Source: Actinomycetota bacterium
Lineage (GTDB): Bacteria > Actinomycetota > Actinomycetes > Nanopelagicales > Nanopelagicaceae
NCBI GenBank assembly: GCA_016870975.1
Contig: VGAE01000003.1
Span: 46,560-110,559 of the forward strand
DNA: 64,000 nt
Direction: 5' to 3'
Part shown: positions 17,330 through 27,143 of the stretch, one piece after another
How positions within the stretch are numbered: the first letter of the stretch is position 1
Layout: each line of letters starts with the position of its first letter
The notes under the pieces: model-generated
What the model was told of the DNA's origin: nothing
What the model saw: only the letters and a program-made list of their open reading frames with translations
Databases searched by the model: none
Translations under genes and position numbers: made by a program

Positions 17330-18004
17330 ATGGCAAAGAAACCACTTACTCGCGTTACCGAACTGCCCGATGGTCCAGTTGATGATAATGGCCTAACGCC
17401 CCGTCAACTAAAGATCCTGCAAGCAATCAAGAGCGCTATGGAAGATAACGGCTATCCACCCTCGATGCGAGAGATTGGAGAATCTGCTGGTCTCGCCTCA
17501 CCGTCTAGCGTGAAGTACCAACTTGAAGCTCTCGAGGAAAAAGGTTGGATCCGTAGAGACCCTTCAAGAGGTCGCGCGCTTGAAGTGCTAACACCAGATG
17601 ACAAATTTGAAGATATCTCTCTAGAGCGAGCACATAATGTCCCCCTTGTTGGTCGCATTGCTGCCGGTGGCCCAATATTGGCGGAACAGAACGTTGAAGA
17701 ACTTCTCCCCTTGCCTGCCTCCATAGTCGGAGAAGGCGAACTATTCATGCTCAAAGTTGTTGGAGATTCGATGGTTGGCGCTGCTATTTGCGATGGCGAT
17801 TACGTTGTAATTCGTGCACAAAAAGATTGCAATAAAGGTGAGATTGTCGCCGCGATGATTGATGGCGAAGCTACAGTAAAAACTTTTTCACGCAAAGATG
17901 GCCATATCTGGCTATTACCGGCAAATGAGGCATATAAGCCAATAAATGGTGACAATTGCGAAATTCTTGGCAAAGTATCCGCAGTACTTAGGTCAGTTCG
18001 TTAG
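17330..18004 (+). CDS. lexA: SOS repressor LexA
   Basis: Represses DNA-damage genes and cleaves itself when RecA filaments form. The N-terminal winged helix holds [47 protein letters not shown]. The scissile bond is Ala112-Gly113 in GRIAAGGPI; the catalytic dyad is Ser147 (GDSMVG) and Lys184 (ATVKTF). The 224-residue length is normal for Actinobacteria. Divergent from the LysM gene, with a LexA box on each side of the shared 150-bp region. Confidence 0.97.
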   Translation: MAKKPLTRVTELPDGPVDDNGLTPRQLKILQAIKSAMEDNGYPPSMREIGESAGLASPSSVKYQLEALEEKGWIRRDPSRGRALEVLTPDDKFEDISLERAHNVPLVGRIAAGGPILAEQNVEELLPLPASIVGEGELFMLKVVGDSMVGAAICDGDYVVIRAQKDCNKGEIVAAMIDGEATVKTFSRKDGHIWLLPANEAYKPINGDNCEILGKVSAVLRSVR

Positions 18005-18011
18005 AAATTAA

Positions 18012-19451
18012 TTAGTTAACAGCGGCTGCAAAAATATTCAATTTAGCTGCCAGGGCCTCATCGACGCGGGCCCTTACCTTCGTACCAGATTCGGTATGTT
18101 CGAATGCTATCACTTCTCCACTTTCATGGACTCGGTTAAGCAAATCTCCCCTACTAAATGGAATCAAGGCAGAAATCTCAATTTTCGGCCTCGGCAAACT
18201 AGCTTCAATCAAATGAGTTAGTTCTTGGATGCCGAATCCGGTATGGACTGAGATCTTTACCGCCATTTGCTCTTCTCTCATTACTGCGCGAATAGTTTCT
18301 GGTTGAGCAATATCTACTTTATTGAGAGCAATAATCGCTGGGATACCAGCCCCACCTCTATCGCGAATAACCTGGCGGACAGCCGCCATCTCTCCGAGCG
18401 GATCGGCGCTAGCGCCATCTACAACATGGACAATTAGATCTGCAGAAGAAACTTCTTCCAGAGTTGATTTAAAAGCATCAATTAATTCATGGGGCAGGTG
18501 TCGGACGAATCCAACGGTATCGGTCAAGGTGTAGATTCGGCCGTCGGCCGTCTCAGCTTTTCTAACTGTGGGATCGAGGGTGGCAAATAGCGCGTTCTGG
18601 ACTAGAACACCTGCGTTGGTTAGGCGATTTAGCAGCGAAGATTTTCCAGCATTCGTGTAACCGGCAATTGCAACTGAGGGAATCGAGTTACGCCTACGCT
18701 CTTGGCGTTTTGTGTCACGAGCTGTCTTCATCTCGCCAAGCTCTCGCTTTAACTTAGCCATCTTGTCGCGAATTCGGCGGTGGTCGATCTCAATTTTTGT
18801 TTCACCAGGTCCACGACCGCCAATCCCACCCGCTCGCGCTGCCTGTCGAGAGAGCGATTCACCCCAACCTCGAAGTCTCGGGAGCATGTAGCTCATCTGG
18901 GCCAATTCAACTTGAGCTTTACCCTCTTTACTTTTTGCATGCTGTGCGAAAATATCGAGAATTAACGCAGTTCGATCTACGACTTTAACTTTTACTTTAT
19001 CTTCAAGATTGCGTAATTGGCTGGGACTTAATTCTCCATCGCAAATCACGGTATCAGCGCCATTTGCCCTAACGATCCCCTTCAATTCGTTCACCTTTCC
19101 TGAACCGATGTAAGTTGCTGGATCAGGCTTCTCCCGTCTCTGTGTTACTGCATCTAGCACCTCCGAGCCAGCGGTCTCCGCAAGAGCCGCTAATTCCGCC
19201 ATAGAGTTTTGGGCATCTTGATCGGATCCGTCTGTCCAGACACCTACAAGAACCACTCGCTCTAAACGGAGCTTTCTATATTCCGCCTCTGAGATATCGG
19301 TTAATTCAGTTGATAATCCAAATACGCGTTTGAGAGCAGCGCGGTCACTCAAATCTAATTGAGTTGAATCAAAGGAGTCTGGGGCGAATGCTTCAAACTC
19401 AGAAACTACCTCCTGGGTCTCATTAAAAAGTTCATCGAATTTATCTTTCAT
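18012..19451 (-). CDS. hflX: GTPase HflX
   Basis: A ribosome-associated GTPase of the OBG-HflX superfamily; in other bacteria it rescues or splits stalled ribosomes. The N-terminal HflX domain includes DPATYIGSGKVNELK and the GGIGGRGPGETKIEIDRR-like linker. The G domain has GYTNAGKSS near residue 264, DTVGF and NKVD. At 479 residues it is full length. Its ATG overlaps the dapF stop by 4 bp, so it is the last gene of the miaB-miaA-dapF-hflX run. Confidence 0.95.
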   Translation of the reverse strand: MKDKFDELFNETQEVVSEFEAFAPDSFDSTQLDLSDRAALKRVFGLSTELTDISEAEYRKLRLERVVLVGVWTDGSDQDAQNSMAELAALAETAGSEVLDAVTQRREKPDPATYIGSGKVNELKGIVRANGADTVICDGELSPSQLRNLEDKVKVKVVDRTALILDIFAQHAKSKEGKAQVELAQMSYMLPRLRGWGESLSRQAARAGGIGGRGPGETKIEIDHRRIRDKMAKLKRELGEMKTARDTKRQERRRNSIPSVAIAGYTNAGKSSLLNRLTNAGVLVQNALFATLDPTVRKAETADGRIYTLTDTVGFVRHLPHELIDAFKSTLEEVSSADLIVHVVDGASADPLGEMAAVRQVIRDRGGAGIPAIIALNKVDIAQPETIRAVMREEQMAVKISVHTGFGIQELTHLIEASLPRPKIEISALIPFSRGDLLNRVHESGEVIAFEHTESGTKVRARVDEALAAKLNIFAAAVN

Positions 19452-20257
19452 TTAGCCCTCTTATCTAAAAATGCTGTTAAATCAACATCTCGTACGAGAA
19501 GTGCCGGTCCAGTCAGAATCGCATTTGAGTGAGAATCAATTTCAACCACTAAACGGCCGCCGGGGGGATGAATTACCCACTTGCTTGGCAAATTTCCACC
19601 TTCTCTAAAAGTGGCAGCCATGGCTACTGCGCAGGTGCCAGTTCCGCAGGATCTAGTTTCGCCAACGCCACGTTCATGAACTCGCATATCCAATTCACCA
19701 TCTTTGCGCTCTTGAACAAATTCCACATTTATCCCATCTGGAAATGTTGGAGAGAGGCGAGGCGGTTCTTTCAAATCGCCAACTCTCTCGAAGGATTCGA
19801 CAAAAAAGACAGCATGCGGGTTGCCCACATTCACTCTTATTCCAGAGATTTTTTCGTTGATGTCGTCGCAGATTACTTCTCCTGGCTCAATCGCAATTTG
19901 ACCCATATTTACTGTGATGTCGCCAACCTCCGGAACGCTTAAGAACTTTTTTCCACTCCGGGTGTTGATGGGAAAGATTCCAGGCTGCCGGTGCCCCCTA
20001 TCAACTAAATATCGAGCCATGACTCTGATGCCATTTCCGCACATCTCCGCAATTGATCCATCTCGATTCCGATAATCCATGAACCAGATTCCATCACGCT
20101 TTAAAATTCGGATTAGGCCATCGGCGCCAATACCTCTTTCACGATTGCAGATTTGAGCAACTTCTTCACTAGAAAGTTGCTGGGTGTCATCAGGATCGAA
20201 TATTAAGACAAAATCATTCTCTGTTCCGTGACCATATGTTGCCAAGAGGCTCATCAT
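19448..20257 (-). CDS. dapF: Diaminopimelate epimerase
   Basis: Converts LL- to meso-diaminopimelate for lysine and peptidoglycan. The two catalytic cysteines are in EMCGNGIR (near residue 73) and RSCGTGTCA (near 202). The start [19 protein letters not shown] fits the actinobacterial family. At 269 residues it is complete. Overlaps miaA and hflX by 4 bp at each end, consistent with tight translational coupling. Works with DapA and DapB encoded at 35 and 38 kb. Confidence 0.95.
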   Translation of the reverse strand: MMSLLATYGHGTENDFVLIFDPDDTQQLSSEEVAQICNRERGIGADGLIRILKRDGIWFMDYRNRDGSIAEMCGNGIRVMARYLVDRGHRQPGIFPINTRSGKKFLSVPEVGDITVNMGQIAIEPGEVICDDINEKISGIRVNVGNPHAVFFVESFERVGDLKEPPRLSPTFPDGINVEFVQERKDGELDMRVHERGVGETRSCGTGTCAVAMAATFREGGNLPSKWVIHPPGGRLVVEIDSHSNAILTGPALLVRDVDLTAFLDKRAK

Positions 20258-21162
20258 CTACCACCAATGGTAGTTGAGGTGATCTTTTCAAGCCTTTCTT
20301 CGATACCACTTTTTAACCAAGCAATTCTGAAATCTCTCGAAAACCAAGTCTCTTGTCTCCTTGCGTACTGGCGAGTGGCCCGCTTGGTATCTTCTTTAGC
20401 TTCTTCTTCTGAAATTTCACCATCGATAAACCTGATTATTTGAGAGTAGCCAAGAGCTGCCCGAACCGTTTTCCCTTCTCGAAGTCCTTGCGCAAGAAGT
20501 TCCTCCACCTCAGAGATAAAACCTTTCTCCCACATTCTTTCTACACGGTTAGAGATAATTGCGGACAACTTCTCTCGATCCATAACTAGTCCGAACTGCT
20601 TGGCATCTGGGTATCGTAAACTTCCTTCACGGGGCAGATTTGCCGTGAACGGTTTACCAGTTAACTCAATTACCTCCAAAGCCCTGATAACTCTGCGCGC
20701 GTTTTGAGCTGGTATTGCTGCTGCTGCAACGGGGTCAAGTTTGGCTAATTTGGCATGAAGCGCCATCGCTCCAGTTGATTCGCTCTCTCGCTGTAATCGA
20801 GCCCGAACTTCTTCATTGGTATCTGGGAAATTCAATTCATCCAAAATTGCCTTTACGTAGAGTCCGGTGCCACCTACCACTATCGCCGGAGTTCCTTTTG
20901 AGATTAATTCGTCAATTTTCGCTCGGGCCTGAGCCTGATACTGAGCTACCGAAGATTCTTCAGTCACCGTCATAATATCAATCAAATGGTGTTCAATCCC
21001 CTGCCGTTCATTTTTCGACAGCTTTGCTGTCCCAATATCCATTCCTTTATAGAGTTGCATGGAATCGGCATTAATTATTTCCCCATGCAATCTCTTGGCT
21101 ACCTCTATCGCTAAGTCACTTTTCCCCGTCGCCGTCGCTCCAACGATGAAAATCAGAGTCAT
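20254..21162 (-). CDS. miaA: tRNA dimethylallyltransferase
   Basis: Transfers a dimethylallyl group to A37 of tRNAs that read UNN codons. The P-loop [11 protein letters not shown] is at residues 7-17, followed by [18 protein letters not shown] and the conserved [10 protein letters not shown]. At 302 residues it is full length. It feeds the next step, MiaB, encoded immediately upstream with a 4-bp overlap. It needs dimethylallyl diphosphate, the product of the isoprenoid pathway whose dxr gene is broken in this window. Confidence 0.95.
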   Translation of the reverse strand: MTLIFIVGATATGKSDLAIEVAKRLHGEIINADSMQLYKGMDIGTAKLSKNERQGIEHHLIDIMTVTEESSVAQYQAQARAKIDELISKGTPAIVVGGTGLYVKAILDELNFPDTNEEVRARLQRESESTGAMALHAKLAKLDPVAAAAIPAQNARRVIRALEVIELTGKPFTANLPREGSLRYPDAKQFGLVMDREKLSAIISNRVERMWEKGFISEVEELLAQGLREGKTVRAALGYSQIIRFIDGEISEEEAKEDTKRATRQYARRQETWFSRDFRIAWLKSGIEERLEKITSTTIGGR

Positions 21163-22580
21163 TTAAGCAGCACACTCTTCATCTCGGGCACTCCGAGGAA
21201 TACACCACTAATCTCAGCCTCGGCTTTGCGAGATTGAAAAGCAAGACCTCCTTTAGTCTCACGAATACTAATTAGCTCTCCGAAAATAAAATGTGGCTTT
21301 GCATCTGTAATTTTTACCATAGCGAGATCGCCCGGATGGGCTCTCAGATTCAACTCAAAATGCACAAGCCTAAAGTCACGACTCTTTCCTTGAGCTTTTC
21401 CATTTTCTACATCCGTAATCAATACTTCCAATTCTTTTCCAATGACGGCTTGATTTACCTCTAAAGAGGTTCGGTTAAGGAGATTATGAAGTCTGTCGTA
21501 TCTCTCGCTAACTAATTCCTCGGGAACTTGATTAGGCATAGTCGCAGCAGATGTGCCTGGTCGCTTCGAGTATTTAAAGGAATAAGCGGCCAGAAACTTC
21601 AAATCCGAACAGATGTCAAGAGTTGCCTGAAAATCTTCTTCCGTCTCGCCGGGAAAACCAACAATGATGTCGGACGTAATTGTGGAATCAGGAATCTTGG
21701 TTCGAACTCGATCGATAATAGTTCGATAGCGATCACTTCTATAAGAGCGGCGCATAGCCTGCAAGATCTTGTCGGATCCTGATTGCAATGGCATGTGAAG
21801 GTGCGGCATTACATTATGAGTCTCTGCCATTGCATCAATTACCTCATCCGTGAAATCCCTTGGGTGAGGTGACATGAATCGGACCCGATCAAGTCCCTCT
21901 ATTTGGCCACAGGAACGCAAAAGTTTCGCAAAGGCTTCTCGGTCAGAGAAATCCACTCCGTAGGCGTTTACATTCTGACCAAGCAGGGTTACCTCAGTTA
22001 CTCCTTGATCAACTAGCGCTCTTATCTCATCAAGAATCTCAGAAGTAGGGCGATCTTTTTCGCGTCCCCGCAGGGCGGGAACGATGCAGAAAGTACATGT
22101 GTTGTTGCACCCCACGGAGATTGAAACCCAGGCAGAGAATGGCGAATGCCTACGTGCCGGAAGCACGGAAGGAAAATGTTCCAAAGATTCCTTTATCTCA
22201 ACTTGAGATTTTTCTTCAATACGAGCTCGCTCTAGCAATGAAGGAAGTGAAGCTAAATTATGCGTTCCAAAAACCACGTCAACATAGGGGGCGCGTTCGA
22301 TTATCGAACCTCGATCTTTCTGGGCTAAACAACCGCCAATGGCAATTTGCAAATCGGGTTTAGTGCGTTTCAGTGGAGCAAGGAAACTTAAATGGCCATA
22401 GAGCTTATTGTCAGCGTTCTCTCGAACCGCACAAGTATTGAAAACTATTAAGTCTGGTTCTTCGCCGGAGCGCGCTGGGATGTACCCTGCAGCATCTAGT
22501 GATCCTGCGATTCTCTCTGAATCGTGTGAATTCATCTGACAACCCAGGGTCTGAATCAAGTATTTTCTCGGCGCCAGCAT
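21159..22580 (-). CDS. miaB: tRNA-2-methylthio-N6-dimethylallyladenosine synthase
   Basis: A radical-SAM methylthiotransferase adding a methylthio group to i6A37 of tRNA. The N-terminal UPF0004 domain has the auxiliary-cluster cysteines ([28 protein letters not shown]). The radical-SAM motif CNNTCTFC lies near residue 158. A TRAM domain ends the protein. At 473 residues it is normal. Overlaps miaA by 4 bp and starts 2 bp after the aldolase stop. Confidence 0.95.
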   Translation of the reverse strand: MLAPRKYLIQTLGCQMNSHDSERIAGSLDAAGYIPARSGEEPDLIVFNTCAVRENADNKLYGHLSFLAPLKRTKPDLQIAIGGCLAQKDRGSIIERAPYVDVVFGTHNLASLPSLLERARIEEKSQVEIKESLEHFPSVLPARRHSPFSAWVSISVGCNNTCTFCIVPALRGREKDRPTSEILDEIRALVDQGVTEVTLLGQNVNAYGVDFSDREAFAKLLRSCGQIEGLDRVRFMSPHPRDFTDEVIDAMAETHNVMPHLHMPLQSGSDKILQAMRRSYRSDRYRTIIDRVRTKIPDSTITSDIIVGFPGETEEDFQATLDICSDLKFLAAYSFKYSKRPGTSAATMPNQVPEELVSERYDRLHNLLNRTSLEVNQAVIGKELEVLITDVENGKAQGKSRDFRLVHFELNLRAHPGDLAMVKITDAKPHFIFGELISIRETKGGLAFQSRKAEAEISGVFLGVPEMKSVLLK

Positions 22581-22582
22581 CT

Positions 22583-23203
22583 CTAAATCTCGCTACTGAT
22601 TCTGGCGAGACTCTCGGTGATCGACTTGGAAATTGCAACAAAATCACGTTTTGCCAACCATTCCTCTTCCAACATCCAACTGCCGCCTACCTGTCTCACA
22701 TTGGGCTCTTTGAGAAATTCCAATGCGCTTGAAAGATCTAAGCCGCCCGTCGGTATGAAATTAATCTTTGGAAAGGGGGCAGATGCCGCTCTCAGTGCTG
22801 GAACTCCGCCAAGCGCTTTTGCGGGAAACCACTTTAAATTTTGTGCGCCCATCCGGCTCGCATTAAGTATTTCTGAAGGCGTAGCAACTCCCGGTATATA
22901 TTCAATTTCTAACTGTTGGGCAATAGAAAATAGTTCCGGTGAAAAACCTGGGGAGACGGCAAATTTCACGCCGAGATCTAGAGCACGCCGTAATTCACTC
23001 TCTTGACTCACCGAACCAATACCAACAGTTAATTCTTCAGATTTAACGATTGCTTCTAGAGCGCTCCAACTCTCGTCGGTCCTTAAAGTCACTTCGACAA
23101 GTGGAAGTCCAGAATCTATTAAGACCCTGGCCAAATCTGAAGTTAGCGAGGCATCACGAATTACCAGAACCGGCAAGATTCTGTAATCCAGGATAGAAGA
23201 CAT
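22583..23203 (-). CDS. KDPG/KHG-type aldolase
   Basis: A class I aldolase of the 2-keto-3-deoxy-6-phosphogluconate / 4-hydroxy-2-oxoglutarate family. The Schiff-base lysine is in [11 protein letters not shown] near residue 123; the catalytic Glu is in VEVTLRT near 39; the phosphate loop is FIPTGGLD. At 206 residues it is full length. KDPG cleavage in an Entner-Doudoroff or uronate route is likely, but no partner dehydratase or kinase is nearby. It sits between recX and miaB, apart from any sugar gene, 2 bp before miaB. Confidence 0.85.
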   Translation of the reverse strand: MSSILDYRILPVLVIRDASLTSDLARVLIDSGLPLVEVTLRTDESWSALEAIVKSEELTVGIGSVSQESELRRALDLGVKFAVSPGFSPELFSIAQQLEIEYIPGVATPSEILNASRMGAQNLKWFPAKALGGVPALRAASAPFPKINFIPTGGLDLSSALEFLKEPNVRQVGGSWMLEEEWLAKRDFVAISKSITESLARISSEI

Positions 23204-23226
23204 GTGGAGACTTTATCTCTGGCGGG

Positions 23227-23745
23227 TTAAGAACGCGAAATACCCAATTCACCTAGTACTCGTGAGATAACTGATCCAGAGAAACCTCGTCGAGCCAACG
23301 CTCCGTGGAGTCTGCGATAGGCCACTTCAGCCTCAACTCTTTGGTAAGCGTTCGCTTTCCGTTGCGCAAATTTCATGGCATTCTCAAATTCTGTTTCATC
23401 AGAGATATCACTTGTAATCCATTCGATGATTTCATCGCTGATGCCTTTTGAGCGGAGTTCGCTTACGATTATTCGACGAGCTAATTTCTTCGTTCGCTGT
23501 CTAGATTCGCTCCAATGCCGGGCAAATTCATAATCGTTTACAAAGCCTTGCTCTTGGAGGCGAAATAGGACGGCATTTGCCACCTCTTCAGTGGCTCCGC
23601 GCTTCTTGAGGAGAGTAAAGAGCTCTCCCCTACTTCGAGCCCTTCGACCAAGCGCAGATAACACAATAGTCGTAGCCACTGAGTAGGGGTCGCTCTCTAT
23701 CTCTTCAAGAAGTTCGTTAGAACTCGACATCAGCAGCGGCTTCAT
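23227..23745 (-). CDS. recX: Regulatory protein RecX
   Basis: Binds RecA filaments and limits recombinase activity. The protein is made of RecX three-helix repeats; [45 protein letters not shown] is diagnostic. About 172 residues, normal for Actinobacteria. It begins inside the 3' end of recA: ATG codons at 23745 and 23730 are both possible, neither with a strong ribosome binding site, so coupled translation from recA is likely. Confidence 0.92.
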   Translation of the reverse strand: MKPLLMSSSNELLEEIESDPYSVATTIVLSALGRRARSRGELFTLLKKRGATEEVANAVLFRLQEQGFVNDYEFARHWSESRQRTKKLARRIIVSELRSKGISDEIIEWITSDISDETEFENAMKFAQRKANAYQRVEAEVAYRRLHGALARRGFSGSVISRVLGELGISRS

Positions 23746-24808
23746 CAATCGCAGCGACTAGAGCTGGATCAATATCGGCTGTTGCGTAATGAGAACGGAT
23801 CTTTGACTCAATCTCATTGGCGAGATCTGGGTTATCTAAGAGGAACTGGCGTGAGTTCTCTTTACCTTGTCCAAGTTGGTCACCTTCATAGGTAAACCAA
23901 GCGCCAGATTTCTTTACGATTCCAAGATCTACACCGAGATCAAGGAGTCCACCTTCACGCGAGATTCCGATTCCGTAGAGGATGTCGAATTCTGCTTGCT
24001 TGAATGGGGGCGCCATCTTGTTTTTTACAACTTTAACGCGAGTTCTATTTCCAACTGCATCCTGTCCATCTTTGAGGGTTTCAATACGGCGAATATCCAT
24101 ACGTACCGAGGCATAGAACTTCAAAGCTTTACCACCGGTAGTTGTCTCTGGTGAACCAAAGAAGACGCCGATCTTGTCGCGGAGTTGGTTGATAAATATC
24201 GCGGTAGTTTTGGATTGGCTAAGAGCTCCTGTTATCTTTCGAAGCGCTTGCGACATCAATCTTGCCTGGAGACCCATATGTGAATCACCCATCTCGCCCT
24301 CAATTTCTGCGCGAGGAACCAGGGCTGCAACGGAGTCGACCACAATTAAATCGAGGGCTCCGGAACGGACCAACATATCTGCGATCTCAAGTGCTTGTTC
24401 ACCAGTATCTGGTTGTGAAACAAGGAGAGCGTCGATATCAACGCCAAGCTTCTTTGCGTATTCAGCATCAAAGGCGTGTTCCGCATCGATAAATGCAGCA
24501 ATTCCGCCAGCGCGCTGCGCATTTGCGATTGCATGGAGAGTAAGTGTCGTTTTACCAGAAGATTCTGGGCCGAAGATTTCAATAATTCTTCCACGCGGAA
24601 TTCCACCAATTCCAAGCGCCATATCGAGGGCGATTGATCCTGTCGGAATCACTTCGATTGGGGTGGCGGTTTTCTCACTCATTTTTATTACGGAGCCCTT
24701 ACCAAACTGACGCTCGATCTGGGCAAGCGCGGTATCCAGGGCCTTTTGCTTTTCAGGGCTAGCTGATTGTTTATTTTCTTCTGCAGGGTCTTTGGCAGGT
24801 TTTGCCAC
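23717..24808 (-). CDS. recA: Recombinase RecA
   Basis: Strand-exchange protein and co-protease for LexA. Walker A is [29 protein letters not shown], the L2-type loop [22 protein letters not shown] and the C-terminal acidic tail are all present. The start chosen is the GTG at 24808, which has an AAAGG site 7 nt upstream and gives 363 residues, normal for the family. The same frame is open for another 40 codons upstream to a GTG/ATG pair placed exactly where a leaderless start would be. A perfect LexA box controls the promoter. recX overlaps the 3' end. Confidence 0.96.
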   Translation of the reverse strand: MAKPAKDPAEENKQSASPEKQKALDTALAQIERQFGKGSVIKMSEKTATPIEVIPTGSIALDMALGIGGIPRGRIIEIFGPESSGKTTLTLHAIANAQRAGGIAAFIDAEHAFDAEYAKKLGVDIDALLVSQPDTGEQALEIADMLVRSGALDLIVVDSVAALVPRAEIEGEMGDSHMGLQARLMSQALRKITGALSQSKTTAIFINQLRDKIGVFFGSPETTTGGKALKFYASVRMDIRRIETLKDGQDAVGNRTRVKVVKNKMAPPFKQAEFDILYGIGISREGGLLDLGVDLGIVKKSGAWFTYEGDQLGQGKENSRQFLLDNPDLANEIESKIRSHYATADIDPALVAAIDEAAADVEF

Positions 24809-24845
24809 TGTCTTGCCTTTCTCTTGATCGTAAGTTGGTCCAGAA

Positions 24846-24931
24846 GGTACGGAGTACCACTGACGGCCCGAGCGAACTCGGGCGGAGCTGTGGAACCGCT
24901 CTGGTTGGGCGTGATGGCTTACCGCCATCAC
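24846..24931 (-). promoter_or_regulatory. Hairpin-rich recA leader
   Basis: Three perfect inverted repeats lie between the recA promoter and the GTG start: GTGATGGC/GCCATCAC with a 5-nt loop (24911-24931), CCCGAG/CTCGGG with a CGAA tetraloop in plus-strand terms (24867-24882), and GGTAC/GTACC with a 3-nt loop (24846-24858). The first contains the upstream ATG of the extended recA frame. A leader of about 125 nt with this much structure could affect recA translation; no known riboswitch class is recognised. Confidence 0.5.
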
Positions 24932-24937
24932 CACCTT

Positions 24938-24966
24938 AGATTACCGAACATTTGTTCTAATGACAC
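24938..24966 (-). promoter_or_regulatory. recA promoter with perfect LexA (SOS) box
   Basis: CGAACATTTGTTCT (24945-24958) holds a perfect GAAC-N4-GTTC. On the minus strand it lies between a -35 GTGTCA (24961-24966) and a -10 TAATCT (24938-24943) spaced 17 bp apart, so bound LexA would exclude RNA polymerase. The box is also 37 bp upstream of the divergent P450 gene. Confidence 0.85.
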
Positions 24967-24994
24967 CAAGACACGCCCCGCCTTAGCGTGCCTT

Positions 24995-26410
24995 ATGGCT
25001 CTGAGACAAACCCCGTTCCGCTCACCGCGGCCTGATTCATACCTGCCAATCCCAAAGCCGATTCATCGTGGGCGGGCTCGCGGACTGCAGCTGCCGCCTG
25101 GACCTCGCTCGCTAATTCTTACTTTGAACTTTCAAAAAGATACCCCCGGATTCTTGAGGCAGGTCCGCGATGAGTTCGGTCAGATTGCCTCTTTCTTTCT
25201 GGGGCGGGAACTGTTTATCGCAGCATTCGATCCTGCAATGGTTAATGAAGTTACGGTGAGTAAGCAGAAATCCTTTATTAAAGGCGTGGGTTTTGAACGG
25301 ATGCGCAAAGTACTCGGGACTGGCCTGCTCACTAATGAAGAGCCGATACATCTGCGACATCGCCGCTTAATGCAAGCGCCCTTTCACATTAATCGTATCT
25401 CTGGGTACGCCAGAACGATGCTCGATTTGACGAAGAAGCACATTGAAAATTGGAAAGTTGGTTCCCATGTTGAAGTCGGCCCAGAAATGATGTCGTTAAC
25501 TTTTGACATAGTAGCCGATATCCTTTTTGGAACTGATATCAAGAGTGATACGAAAGCAGTCCAAGAGTCAATGCACATCGCTATTGACCGAATCGAACGA
25601 ACGATGCTGCCCGGTCTAGAGATTACTGATCAAATACCGCTCCCATATTTTAAGCGTTTCGAAAGCGCTGCAGATCGACTCCACCAAATTGCCAGAAGAA
25701 TTGTCGATGAGCGAATCAAGGCCGGGATAAATCGTGACGATTTATTAGGTTTATTACTTGAAGCTAGAACTAATGATGGCGAGAAGCTAACCGAATCTGA
25801 GATTTCCGATGAGACTTTAACTTTGATATTGAGTGGCCATGAAACGACAGCAAATGTTCTTACCTGGACTTTTGCGTATCTGGACCAGCGCCCTGACTTA
25901 TGGCGCGCTTTGACCCAAGAGGCCGCTGAAATTCTCTCTCAATCTGAAAGTCAGGATTTTGCCAAGATTCTTTTCACGGCTCCCATCGTGGGTTCCATTT
26001 TCAATGAAGTGCTGCGGTTAGCGCCCCCGGTCTGGGTCGCACCGCGCAGAGCGGTCGAAGATGTTCTGATTGGAGGCATCCAGATTCCAAAGGGCGCACA
26101 TGTGCTCATTAGTCAGTATGTAACGCATCGAGATTCAAGATATTTCACTTCTCCAGACTCATTTCTTCCAGAACGTTGGGGTAACGATTTTGAGAAAACC
26201 TTGCCAGATGGGGCTTATTTCCCTTTCGGCGCTGGGACTCGCAAATGTCTAGGCGACCAATTCGCCCTTCTCGAAGGTCGAATCATCATCCTTGAAATCG
26301 CGCGAAGATTTAAATTGCAGCTAGTTGATGATTTTCCAAAAGCTCAACCGCGAGCTACTTATCGGCCAAAAGGTCCAGTCACAATGAAGGTTAATGGAGC
26401 TCAGGTTTAA
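24995..26410 (+). CDS. Cytochrome P450
   Basis: A haem monooxygenase. The I-helix oxygen-activation motif is LILSGHETTANVLTW, the ExxR pair is in NEVLRLAPP, and the haem loop is FPFGAGTRKCLGDQFA with the axial Cys. The start ATG at 24995 gives 471 residues and leaves about 36 residues before LPPGPR, as usual for soluble bacterial P450s; the open frame continues upstream but would overlap recA. No ribosome binding site is seen. No ferredoxin or reductase gene is adjacent and the substrate is unknown. Divergent from recA; its promoter must lie within about 50 bp of the recA SOS box. The 3' end overlaps DUF3046 by 20 bp. Confidence 0.88.
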   Translation: MALRQTPFRSPRPDSYLPIPKPIHRGRARGLQLPPGPRSLILTLNFQKDTPGFLRQVRDEFGQIASFFLGRELFIAAFDPAMVNEVTVSKQKSFIKGVGFERMRKVLGTGLLTNEEPIHLRHRRLMQAPFHINRISGYARTMLDLTKKHIENWKVGSHVEVGPEMMSLTFDIVADILFGTDIKSDTKAVQESMHIAIDRIERTMLPGLEITDQIPLPYFKRFESAADRLHQIARRIVDERIKAGINRDDLLGLLLEARTNDGEKLTESEISDETLTLILSGHETTANVLTWTFAYLDQRPDLWRALTQEAAEILSQSESQDFAKILFTAPIVGSIFNEVLRLAPPVWVAPRRAVEDVLIGGIQIPKGAHVLISQYVTHRDSRYFTSPDSFLPERWGNDFEKTLPDGAYFPFGAGTRKCLGDQFALLEGRIIILEIARRFKLQLVDDFPKAQPRATYRPKGPVTMKVNGAQV

Positions 26411-26588
26411 TCTCTGGATTGTGGCGAAGCACTGCACGCCAAATATCGGCTGGTTCCATCCCCATATCTAACGCTTGATCAATAGTTTGACCACCCAATT
26501 CAGCGAAGGCAAAATCTTTTGAATAAGAAGGGGCCCAATTTTCGCCAAAATGCTCAATGAGCCGACGACGGAGTTCTGTGATTCGCAC
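26391..26588 (-). CDS. DUF3046 family protein
   Basis: A 65-residue protein matching the actinobacterial DUF3046 family: MRITELRRRLIEHFGENWAPSYSKDFAFAELGGQTIDQALDMGMEPADIWRAVLRHN. The family has no known function and is usually found close to recA/recX in Actinobacteria (recalled). No signal peptide or metal motif. Starts 11 bp after the TetR gene stop and converges with the P450. Confidence 0.82.
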   Translation of the reverse strand: MRITELRRRLIEHFGENWAPSYSKDFAFAELGGQTIDQALDMGMEPADIWRAVLRHNPEIKPELH

Positions 26589-26599
26589 CTTGCAAAGAG

Positions 26600-27133
26600 T
26601 TAGAGAATCTCAGCTATGCGATTAGCTTGTTCGCGGGAGTGTTCTTTCGAGAGAGGTGCCGTTATTTGTCCAAGCAACCAGCGAAGGACAAGTCCAACTC
26701 CCACAACATCAGTTGCAAATATCTTTGCTAAGTATTCATAAATTTCTTCCCAGATTTGGTGATCTCTCGTAGTCAAAGCTGCTGCCACAATATTTCCATC
26801 ACGCTCCAGTGCTTTTCGCAAACCATCATGTTCAGAAATTTCACGTGAAATTTGGTACAGAGCTTCAACTCTTGAAGTTGAAACTAGCGCGATAGTTGCG
26901 ATTCTTTCAATCTCGGTTCCAACCAATGCCAGGAAAACTTCTTGTTTATCTCGGAAGTGGTTGTATAGAGAAGCTCTAGATACTTGCGCGCGATCTGCGA
27001 TTTCAATCATGTTGGTTGCGCTAATCCCACTTTGGCGAAGCAATTCTCTTGCCGAATCCATAATCGCACTTCTGGTTCGACGGTGAATCGATGATTGATG
27101 TTGGTAGGTGGAGCGAGCGCTGGAGGTGCTCAA
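26600..27133 (-). CDS. TetR/AcrR family transcriptional regulator
   Basis: A 177-residue repressor with a TetR-type N-terminal helix-turn-helix (IMDSARELLRQSGISATNMIEIADRAQVSRASLYNHFRDKQEVFLAL, about residues 24-70). The C-terminal ligand domain is not diagnostic. Its target is unknown; the P450 two genes away is one candidate because TetR repressors often neighbour P450 genes. It is preceded 10 bp upstream by clgR and followed by DUF3046. Confidence 0.85.
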   Translation of the reverse strand: MSTSSARSTYQHQSSIHRRTRSAIMDSARELLRQSGISATNMIEIADRAQVSRASLYNHFRDKQEVFLALVGTEIERIATIALVSTSRVEALYQISREISEHDGLRKALERDGNIVAAALTTRDHQIWEEIYEYLAKIFATDVVGVGLVLRWLLGQITAPLSKEHSREQANRIAEIL

Positions 27134-27143
27134 CGCAAAATCC

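Noticed and set aside
24174..24710. 178-codon plus-strand open frame
   Set aside because: Fully antisense to the recA core, with no recognisable domain or ribosome binding site.
24767..24994. Upstream extension of the P450 frame
   Set aside because: It would overlap the recA start and promoter; the sequence before codon 77 does not resemble a P450.
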